The notes under the pieces are model-generated. The model was given only the letters and a program-made list of their open reading frames with translations, did no database searches and had not been told where the DNA came from. From Phormidesmis priestleyi (GTDB lineage: Bacteria > Cyanobacteriota > Cyanobacteriia > Phormidesmidales > Phormidesmidaceae), in assembly GCA_003242115.1 (NCBI GenBank), contig QBMP01000232.1, positions 1-6,197 on the forward strand: a DNA stretch of 6,197 nucleotides, read 5' to 3'. The position numbers and the translations under genes are program-made. Shown here piece after piece: positions 1-6,197 of the stretch (its first letter is position 1; the number at the start of each line of letters is the position of its first letter).

Positions 1-338
1 CCATGCCCCCTGCCGATCAGCTTGCGCTCGTTCAAGCTCACCCCGAACTGGCCACCCGCGCAAAAATGGCCGCAGCCTCCGTTCAAGAGCAAAGCAGCAC
101 CGGCCTCAATCAGCTGGAGGCGGCTGAGTACGAGCGGTTTCAGGCGCTCAACCAAGCTTATCTGGAGAAATTTGGCTTTCCCTTTGTGATGGCCGTAAAA
201 GGGCAGGACAAAGCCAGCATTTTAGCGGCTTTTGAGGGGCGAGTAGGCAATGAAAAGGGAGAGGAGATGGCGCGATCGCTCCAAGAAATCAGCAAAATCG
301 CTGGCTTTCGCTTGCAAGCCCTGATTCCCGCAGAATGA
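1..338 (+). CDS. uraD: 2-oxo-4-hydroxy-4-carboxy-5-ureidoimidazoline (OHCU) decarboxylase, 5' end missing
   Basis: This enzyme decarboxylates OHCU stereospecifically to (S)-allantoin, the last step of the urate-to-allantoin route. The 111 visible residues start at an ATG at base 3, but that Met is probably internal. UraD proteins are about 160-170 residues, and the conserved block LALVQAHPEL comes only a few residues later, so some 50-60 N-terminal residues lie left of the window. Visible landmarks, numbered from that Met, are the HPEL motif with the expected catalytic His13, the downstream Glu29 in VQEQ, the highly conserved FGFPFVMAVKG block at 57-67, and a C-terminal Arg103 in FRL. By recall of the family, the His, Glu and Arg form the active site. 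The frame is open to TGA at 336-338, with no sign of decay. A HIP1 octamer lies inside it. It runs in the same direction as the isocitrate dehydrogenase gene 192 bp downstream and opposite to its pathway partners uraH and hpxO. Confidence 0.93.
   Translation, partial: MPPADQLALVQAHPELATRAKMAAASVQEQSSTGLNQLEAAEYERFQALNQAYLEKFGFPFVMAVKGQDKASILAAFEGRVGNEKGEEMARSLQEISKIAGFRLQALIPAE
272..279. repeat. HIP1 octamer GCGATCGC
   Basis: Exact palindrome GCGATCGC inside uraD, one of five in the window. It is the highly iterated palindrome typical of many cyanobacterial genomes and supports the taxonomic call. Confidence 0.9.
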
Positions 339-408
339 ATCAATAGCTGAGCGCAGGCAAAGCCTATAAAGTATCCGGCTTAACACCTCAGCCTCGCATT
401 TTCTTTTA

Positions 409-456
409 GGCTTTATTTCGGGCTTTACTTCAGTCTCTACTTTGGGCTTTATCGGT
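409..456. repeat. 12-bp imperfect tandem repeat, four units, between uraD and icd
   Basis: Four consecutive 12-bp units are readable: ggctttatttcg (409-420), ggctttacttca (421-432), gtctctactttg (433-444) and ggctttatcggt (445-456). A weaker fifth unit may start at 457. The units differ by a few substitutions but stay in register, which suggests an old slippage array. The array lies in the leader or promoter region of the isocitrate dehydrogenase gene. Read on the minus strand, it gives a lysine/proline/glutamate-rich period-4 peptide; I regard that frame as a shadow. Confidence 0.75.
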
Positions 457-476
457 GCTTTCACCTAGCGGTATAG

Positions 477-2829
<2,353 letters not shown>

Positions 2830-2835
2830 CTTGGA

Positions 2836-3213
2836 CTAACTACCTCGATAGGTGCTGTATGACCAGGGTGAGCAAAGTAGCGGCACATGGTAGTGACTTG
2901 AGAGATCAGCGATACCAAAGCGGATAGGGACGATGCCCAAAAAAGGCGGATTGGGCAGATCTGATAAATGGGCTGTGAAGTAGCTGCCGACAGCGAAGCG
3001 CAGCTCATAAATGCCAACAGCAAAATCTGGCGGGTTCAGCAGGGGCGCATCGGTGCGGCCATCTGAGTTGGTAATAATGGTTTTGAGCAGGCGATCGCTC
3101 TCTAAGAGACTCCCTGTAAGATCGCCTGCAATTTGCCATAGCTCAATCGTCATCCCGACGGCAGGAGCGCCCTGGGCTGTATCCAAAACATGGGTCGTGA
3201 GCTTGCCGGTCAT
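2836..3213 (-). CDS. uraH: 5-hydroxyisourate hydrolase (transthyretin-like)
   Basis: This enzyme hydrolyses 5-hydroxyisourate, the unstable product of urate oxidation, to OHCU. From the chosen start the protein has 125 residues and covers the whole transthyretin-like fold. It has an N-terminal [12 protein letters not shown] with His8, Arg53 in [18 protein letters not shown] (107-113) with the conserved histidines, and the diagnostic C-terminal YRGS tetrapeptide (122-125) at the extreme end. I chose ATG 3213 because family members begin with [11 protein letters not shown]. An in-frame ATG at 3252 would add 13 residues ([13 protein letters not shown]). Neither has a clear Shine-Dalgarno sequence, so the longer form cannot be excluded. 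There is no obvious signal peptide, so a cytosolic location is expected. It follows hpxO on the same strand, so the two probably form an operon, and it converges with icd at a spacing of only 13 bp. Confidence 0.95.
   Translation of the reverse strand: MTGKLTTHVLDTAQGAPAVGMTIELWQIAGDLTGSLLESDRLLKTIITNSDGRTDAPLLNPPDFAVGIYELRFAVGSYFTAHLSDLPNPPFLGIVPIRFGIADLSSHYHVPLLCSPWSYSTYRGS
3091..3098. repeat. HIP1 octamer GCGATCGC
   Basis: Exact palindrome inside uraH. Confidence 0.9.
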
Positions 3214-3273
3214 AAAATACTGCTTAAACGAGGCTAAGCGAAAAGAATACATGAAACAAACAGTGACTTAATT

Positions 3274-3297
3274 CTGAGATCCTGAAAACCTGAGAAC
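3274..3297. repeat. 8-bp imperfect tandem repeat, three units, between hpxO and uraH
   Basis: Consecutive units are ctgagatc (3274-3281), ctgaaaac (3282-3289) and ctgagaac (3290-3297). They lie in the short spacer between the hpxO stop and the uraH start, upstream of either candidate uraH start codon. The array is short, so chance similarity is possible. Confidence 0.5.
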
Positions 3298-3309
3298 CCG
3301 ATCAAAACG

Positions 3310-4470
3310 CTACGCCAGCGGGCCTTGCAAAATCAGATCCGAGATGGCGTTCATAATATTATCTCCCTTTTCAGTCGCCAAGCTCTGATACCATTCTTCG
3401 GTGAGATCAGGGTCTTTACCGTGGATCATGTTGGCGCGTTTGCGGGCTTTGAGAATGATATTGGCCGTGCGATCGCACCTTGCCTTTTCATAGCGCTTTA
3501 GCGCATCTGCTACCCCCAAATTAGTGGTCAATAGCGTATTTGTCAGCACCCAAGCATCTTCCAACGCCTGACAGCCACCCTGACCCAAATCTGGCGCGGT
3601 GCTGTGGCCCGCATCGCCAATGAGCGCCACCCGGCCTTTTACAAAAGCAGGCAGCGGATCGATATCGTGAATTTTGACCCGATTGGTTTTCTCTGGATCT
3701 AGCTGTGCGATTAGCTGTTGTATAGGTTCAGCCCAACCCGCAAAACGCTGTTGCAACTCGGCTCTCATATCTGCTTGCGGCTCCACTTCATAGTCCAACG
3801 GCACATCTAAGAAAAAGTAAAAGCGATCGCTCCCTACCGGCATCATTGACGCCCGCTGCCCATTGCCCACATAGATCACCCAGCTTTCCTTATCAGCCAG
3901 CTTTTCACTCGCAGGCACCAGCCCATTCCAATTCACATAGCCCGCATATCGCCGCTGCGTTTGGGTGCCCAGCACATACTCACGCACTACCGAATGCGTA
4001 CCATCGGCTCCAACTACCACATCTCCAGTCGCTTGAGTCCCATCGGCAAAAATAGCCGTCGCCTGATCAGCCGTCTGTTCAATTGCCACACATTCAGATC
4101 CTAGCTGCACGTCATCTTCGCCAAAAGCAGTCAGCAGCATTTGTTGCAAATCAGTGCGTGCCACCGGATAAGGATTTTGTCCCACCTTTTCAATCAGCGG
4201 AGCCAAGCTAAAATCGGTCAGCACTTCTCCAGATTTACTGATATAGGTCATCCGCTTCATCGGCCCGCCAATACTAGCCATTGCTTTACCGAGGCCCAAT
4301 CGGTTCAGCACCTTTACCCCATTCGACCACATCGAAATTCCGGCTCCGGCTGGCCGCAGCTCACGCACTCGGTCATACACTTCAACGGTATATCCGGCTT
4401 GGCGCATTGCAATAGCTGTCGTCAGCCCGCCCATTCCTGCCCCGACAACAATCGCCTTCAAATTATCCAT
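3310..4470 (-). CDS. hpxO: FAD-dependent urate hydroxylase (HpxO type)
   Basis: This gene encodes a flavoprotein aromatic-hydroxylase-type monooxygenase that converts urate to 5-hydroxyisourate with reduced nicotinamide (NADH in the characterised Klebsiella enzyme) and O2. The 386 residues match HpxO (about 384) in length. Motifs in order are the Rossmann GAGMGG (10-15) with acidic Asp33 ending strand two, the GADGTHSVVR DG motif (154-163), RRYAGYVNWNGLV (173-185, a strong HpxO signature), RFYFFLDVP (216-224), GRVALIGDAGHSTAPDLGQG (279-298, GD/FAD-ribityl motif) and a C-terminal HGKDPDLTEEWY (350-361). Arg206 and Tyr218 fall where, by recall, HpxO has urate-contacting residues. The closeness to HpxO across the whole length, plus uraH directly downstream and uraD nearby, argues for urate over salicylate or 6-hydroxynicotinate. 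No strong ribosome binding site is visible before the ATG. Two HIP1 octamers lie inside the gene. Confidence 0.94.
   Translation of the reverse strand: MDNLKAIVVGAGMGGLTTAIAMRQAGYTVEVYDRVRELRPAGAGISMWSNGVKVLNRLGLGKAMASIGGPMKRMTYISKSGEVLTDFSLAPLIEKVGQNPYPVARTDLQQMLLTAFGEDDVQLGSECVAIEQTADQATAIFADGTQATGDVVVGADGTHSVVREYVLGTQTQRRYAGYVNWNGLVPASEKLADKESWVIYVGNGQRASMMPVGSDRFYFFLDVPLDYEVEPQADMRAELQQRFAGWAEPIQQLIAQLDPEKTNRVKIHDIDPLPAFVKGRVALIGDAGHSTAPDLGQGGCQALEDAWVLTNTLLTTNLGVADALKRYEKARCDRTANIILKARKRANMIHGKDPDLTEEWYQSLATEKGDNIMNAISDLILQGPLA
3469..3476. repeat. HIP1 octamer GCGATCGC
   Basis: Exact palindrome inside hpxO, in the codons around ARCDRT near the C-terminus. Confidence 0.9.
3823..3830. repeat. 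HIP1 octamer GCGATCGC
   Basis: Exact palindrome inside hpxO, at the codons just before RFYFF. It is the rightmost HIP1 copy; none occurs in the remaining 2.3 kb. Confidence 0.9.
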
Positions 4471-4500
4471 AAGTATTTCGCTTAACGCCTATCTTTTAAA

Positions 4501-4614
4501 AAGCTTGAGCCAACTGCTTTAGCTTAATGGAATGCTCAGAAAAAGGCTCAAAAAATATTCAGAAAAGTTCAAAGCAAAGCCCTACCAAAGGTCTTTACAG
4601 CAGCGCTCAAGCTT
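4501..4614. repeat. 10-bp inverted repeat bracketing the hpxO upstream region
   Basis: The left arm aagcttgagc (4501-4510) is the exact reverse complement of the right arm gctcaagctt (4605-4614), with 94 bp between them. The pair brackets most of the gap upstream of hpxO, and the right arm overlaps the stop codon of the GIY-YIG gene. A cruciform or a regulatory palindrome pair is possible, but no known element is recognised. Confidence 0.55.
4534..4579. repeat. Degenerate 10-12-bp tandem repeat in the hpxO upstream region
   Basis: Four successive units share a TCA plus A-rich pattern: gctcagaaaaag (4534-4545), gctcaaaaaata (4546-4557), ttcagaaaag (4558-4567) and ttcaaagcaaag (4568-4579). The stretch lies in the presumed hpxO promoter or leader. 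Low complexity makes the periodicity less certain than in the other arrays. Confidence 0.4.
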
Positions 4615-4650
4615 AAATATTTTCTGAAATATTTTCTGAAATATTTAAGC
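4611..4650. repeat. 12-bp tandem repeat forming a perfect 12-bp inverted repeat at the GIY-YIG gene end
   Basis: The unit aaatattttctg occurs at 4615-4626 and 4627-4638, then a partial aaatattt at 4639-4646. The outer arms gcttaaatattt (4611-4622) and aaatatttaagc (4639-4650) are perfect reverse complements around a 16-base loop. On the minus strand it encodes the repeated N-I-S-E tail and the TAA stop (4613-4615). A transcript hairpin here could protect or end the message, but it is AT-rich and no U-tract follows. Confidence 0.85.
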
Positions 4651-4924
4651 ATCTCAGTAAAGATTCTCTACTCGGTGTATTAGCAACGATATTCTCTTTT
4701 TTCGCTTTCACCAGTTGTTTGATTTTATACTCAACTTTAGCTGCTAGCGAGTGCGTGCCAACCTCAACGTGATACACCAACGTCAGCGGCCCTTTAGCGC
4801 GAAGATATTTTGCGCCTCTTTTACCCGATTGATGCTCTGTAAAGCGTTGTAAAACATCTGTTGCAATGCCGGTATATAGAGTGCTATGTTGAGTCCTTAT
4901 CAGGTATACTGACCAGTTTTTCAT
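4613..4924 (-). CDS. GIY-YIG domain nuclease-like protein (YhbQ/UPF0213 type)
   Basis: This is a small single-domain GIY-YIG protein of 103 residues, close to the roughly 100 of YhbQ-type proteins. It shows the VYL (6-8) and YTG (17-19) halves of the GIY-YIG signature, Arg27 on the following helix in TDVLQRFTEHQSGKRGAKYL, and the conserved Glu66 in LAAKVEYKIKQL. These match the catalytic layout of the family, so nuclease activity is plausible; cellular role and substrate are not known from sequence. The ATG at 4924 has a purine-rich GGAAAGAG stretch four bases upstream. The gene is more AT-rich than its neighbours, especially at the 3' end, where a 12-bp tandem repeat encodes the tail NISENISENI and the stop. 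It reads in the same direction as hpxO, 142 bp away, so read-through is possible but a shared role is not evident. Confidence 0.9.
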   Translation of the reverse strand: MKNWSVYLIRTQHSTLYTGIATDVLQRFTEHQSGKRGAKYLRAKGPLTLVYHVEVGTHSLAAKVEYKIKQLVKAKKENIVANTPSRESLLRCLNISENISENI

Positions 4925-4951
4925 TCAGCTCTTTCCATTTTTATAGCCCCC

Positions 4952-4981
4952 GCCGATTTGCATATTTTATCGGAAACCGGC
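4952..4981. other. Imperfect inverted repeat in the divergent GIY-YIG/lipase intergenic region
   Basis: GCCGATTT (4952-4959) pairs with AAACCGGC (4974-4981) with one mismatch, leaving a 14-base AT-rich loop. It lies midway between the two divergent start codons, where an operator or promoter would be expected. No well-spaced -35/-10 pair can be assigned with confidence. Confidence 0.3.
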
Positions 4982-5025
4982 TGATAGTTTAGGGAAAGAA
5001 CCCATCAAACGCTCAAGGTATCTTC

Positions 5026-5030
5026 AGGTG
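5026..5030 (+). promoter_or_regulatory. Ribosome binding site of the lipase-like gene, inside a small palindrome
   Basis: AGGTG lies ten bases before the ATG at 5041, a slightly long spacing. It forms part of CTTCA-GG-TGAAG (5022-5033), a 5-bp inverted repeat with a 2-base centre, so the site could be partly masked or overlap an operator. It is the best site supporting this start. Confidence 0.4.
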
Positions 5031-5040
5031 AAGTATAGAA

Positions 5041-5856
5041 ATGGACTATAAAACTGCACTTCAATGTGCCACGTTGTCTCAAGAAGTTTATCAATCCTTT
5101 TCGAGCATCAAGTTTAGCGAGTGGGGCCAGCTTCGACCAAAGCTAATCGAAAAAAAATCGACAGACACCCAGCTTGCGATTCTGGAAGATCCGGCTCAGC
5201 AATTAGCCATCATTGTGGTGCGCGGAAGTGACAGCGAGCAAGATTGGAATACCAATATTCGATTTGGCCAAGATAGCTACGATTGGTCGCCTCAAGAGAA
5301 AGAAGAATACCGTGAACAAATGCAGGAAGTGACTCAAACCGTCGCTGAAGAGAAGGATCTAATTTATCCTGACACCTACGCGGCTAAATCTGATAATCCG
5401 GCAAGAATGCATCGGGGTTTTGTAGAAGCCTATCTCTCTGTGCGAGATGACGTCCATCGCTACATCACAGAGAGTTTGCAAAAAGGCGGCGCAACCCACT
5501 ATCGGATTACGGGACATAGTTTAGGTGGCGCTGTAGCTACCCTATGTGCGGTCGATTTGCAGTACAACTTTGGTGAACAAATCACGCTAGAAGCCTATAC
5601 GTTCGGCTCTCCTAGAGTTGGTAACCAAGCCTTTGTAGATTCTTACAATCGCCGAATGCCCGATACGTGGCGAGTTGTGAATGGGTGGGATGCGGTGGTG
5701 GGCGTACCTGCCCCGTGGCAAGGCTATTGGCATGTTGACAAGGATATCAAACTCGCTCGGCGATTTACTTGGCGCATTGTCACCGGCAGCTTTAAAGACC
5801 ATATCATTGCCAACTACATCGACGCCCTGAAAGCAATGATCAACGAGACGCCGTGA
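5041..5856 (+). CDS. Class 3 lipase-like alpha/beta hydrolase
   Basis: This protein of 271 residues is a Lipase_3-family serine hydrolase, so ester or acylglycerol hydrolysis is likely, though the substrate is unknown. Visible features are the oxyanion-side strand LAIIVVRGSDSEQDWNTN (55-72), MHRGFVEAY (123-131), the nucleophile elbow ITGHSLGG (156-163) with Ser160, TFGSPRVGN (187-195), Asp217 in NGWDAVVGVP and His254 in DHIIANYIDAL. Together these give a complete Ser-Asp-His triad in the right order. Residues 77-121 between DWNTN and MHRGF are long and charged, and may serve as a lid. There is no signal peptide or membrane segment, so the protein is probably cytoplasmic, unlike many secreted lipases. 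It diverges from the GIY-YIG gene and has no visible tie to urate metabolism. The frame is intact, ending at TGA 5854-5856. Confidence 0.92.
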   Translation: MDYKTALQCATLSQEVYQSFSSIKFSEWGQLRPKLIEKKSTDTQLAILEDPAQQLAIIVVRGSDSEQDWNTNIRFGQDSYDWSPQEKEEYREQMQEVTQTVAEEKDLIYPDTYAAKSDNPARMHRGFVEAYLSVRDDVHRYITESLQKGGATHYRITGHSLGGAVATLCAVDLQYNFGEQITLEAYTFGSPRVGNQAFVDSYNRRMPDTWRVVNGWDAVVGVPAPWQGYWHVDKDIKLARRFTWRIVTGSFKDHIIANYIDALKAMINETP

Positions 5857-5916
5857 TCGTTATTTGTTGCGGTAGTTCAGGGTGATAATGAATTCGGGAT
5901 GACAATAATGCGGTAG

Positions 5917-5937
5917 CAACACTATTTAGCAGTGTTG
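5917..5937 (+). terminator. Hairpin downstream of the lipase-like gene, possible weak terminator
   Basis: CAACACT (5917-5923) and AGTGTTG (5931-5937) form a perfect 7-bp stem with a 7-base loop, 60 bp after the lipase stop codon. No T-run follows, so a standard intrinsic terminator is not supported; it may only stabilise the transcript end. Confidence 0.25.
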
Positions 5938-5950
5938 AGAAGAACATATT

Positions 5951-6028
5951 GTGAGTGATGATCCAGAGATTGAGCTTACAGAAAGTCAAGCGGTGAAACC
6001 AGACGCCTCTCAAACTTTAAGTTGGTAG
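5951..6028 (+). CDS. Possible 25-residue small open reading frame
   Basis: A GTG at 5951 opens a frame ending in TAG at 6026-6028, with an in-frame stop just upstream (5936-5938). The acidic, hydrophilic peptide starts MSDDPEIELTESQ and matches nothing I know. A purine-rich GAGAAG lies eight bases before the GTG. This could be a real small protein, a remnant, or chance; chance is quite likely at this length. Confidence 0.15.
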   Translation: MSDDPEIELTESQAVKPDASQTLSW

Positions 6029-6047
6029 CTTCCCTATCGCTAAATTC

Positions 6048-6090
6048 GCCAACTCTACTGATTCACCACCTGCCAATCAGTAGAGTTGGC
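6048..6090. repeat. Perfect 16-bp inverted repeat with 11-base loop
   Basis: The left arm GCCAACTCTACTGATT (6048-6063) is the exact reverse complement of the right arm AATCAGTAGAGTTGGC (6075-6090); the loop is caccacctgcc. It is by far the strongest hairpin in the window and lies in non-coding DNA. It could be a bidirectional terminator lacking a T-tract, a structured RNA element or a dispersed repeat. No T-run follows on either side. Confidence 0.9.
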
Positions 6091-6132
6091 ACCCTCTGCG
6101 AATAGTCCCGCCCTGCTCAAAATTGGCGATCC

Positions 6133-6167
6133 AGGCAATTCTACGGACTAAATTCCGTTTGATGCCT
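6133..6167. other. Compound imperfect hairpin near the right edge
   Basis: AGGCA (6133-6137) pairs with TGCCT (6163-6167), and inside it ACGGA (6143-6147) pairs with TCCGT (6154-6158) around a 6-base loop, with an asymmetric internal loop between the two stems. It may be structured RNA or chance. Just downstream, ACTATAA occurs twice, at 6174-6180 and 6188-6194. Confidence 0.3.
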
Positions 6168-6197
6168 AATCCCACTATAAAGCTGCGACTATAAGGC

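Larger units (their letters stand above)
5857..6197. other. 341-bp stretch without a convincing gene
   Basis: No frame here encodes a protein I recognise. The stretch contains a 7-bp hairpin (5917-5937), a possible 25-codon open frame, a perfect 16-bp inverted repeat, and a compound hairpin near the right edge. It may include the downstream region of the lipase-like gene and the promoter or end of a gene beyond the window. Confidence 0.6.

Noticed and set aside
346..392. Terminator for uraD using GCTGAG / CTCAGC (346-351 with 387-392)
   Set aside because: The stem is only 6 bp over a 35-base loop; the TTTTCTTTT that follows is suggestive but nine or more bases away and interrupted.
222..464. 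80-codon minus-strand open frame with a K/P/E-rich period-4 N-terminus
   Set aside because: It is mostly antisense to the well-supported uraD end, starts with GTG without a ribosome binding site, and its repetitive N-terminus simply reflects the 12-bp DNA repeat.
3846..4485. Plus-strand open frames opposite hpxO (3846-4055, 4141-4485)
   Set aside because: They are low-complexity shadows rich in His/Pro/Ser, antisense to a clear full-length HpxO protein.
4940..4945. Minus-strand TATAAA upstream of the GIY-YIG gene as a -10 box
   Set aside because: It lies only 15 bases before the ATG, so a normal transcription start would remove part of the ribosome binding site, and no -35 is found at the right spacing.
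5868..5916. 8-bp direct repeat TGCGGTAG (5868-5875 and 5909-5916) as a possible target duplication
   Set aside because: The 33 bp between the copies contains nothing like an insertion element, and an 8-bp match at this spacing can easily be chance.

Overview
The window looks like cyanobacterial chromosome. The octamer GCGATCGC (HIP1, a cyanobacterial hallmark) occurs five times in 6.2 kb (272, 2050, 3091, 3469, 3823), where about 0.1 would be expected in random DNA of balanced composition. Several proteins also read like cyanobacterial members of their families. The sequence alone does not fix the genus.

Layout, left to right: the 3' two thirds of uraD (OHCU decarboxylase, + strand, cut by the window edge); a 192-bp gap with two sets of 12-bp tandem repeats; a full-length monomeric-type NADP isocitrate dehydrogenase (+, 531-2822) whose stop codon lies in an 11-bp triplication; then, converging on it after only 13 bp, uraH (5-hydroxyisourate hydrolase, -) preceded by hpxO (FAD-dependent urate hydroxylase, -). 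Further right are a YhbQ-like GIY-YIG domain protein (-) and, divergent from it, a class 3 lipase-like serine hydrolase (+, 5041-5856). The last 341 bp hold no convincing gene. They contain a perfect 16-bp-stem inverted repeat (6048-6090) and some weaker structure.

Main biological reading: hpxO, uraH and uraD together give the complete three-step route urate -> 5-hydroxyisourate -> OHCU -> (S)-allantoin, using a flavin enzyme rather than a cofactor-free uricase. The three genes are not one operon: hpxO-uraH run leftward, uraD runs rightward, and isocitrate dehydrogenase sits between them. That enzyme makes 2-oxoglutarate and NADPH. 2-oxoglutarate is the carbon skeleton for ammonium assimilation and the nitrogen-status signal in cyanobacteria, so its placement within a purine-nitrogen salvage locus is suggestive, but a functional link is inference. 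The GIY-YIG and lipase-like genes have no evident link to urate.

A second theme is short tandem repeats in or beside most gene boundaries (8-, 11- and 12-bp units). Two of them have altered or extended the C-termini of genes. I see no mobile element, CRISPR array, tRNA or rRNA. I do not see a clearly new multi-gene system; the most notable items are the split urate/IDH locus and the repeat-shaped gene ends.
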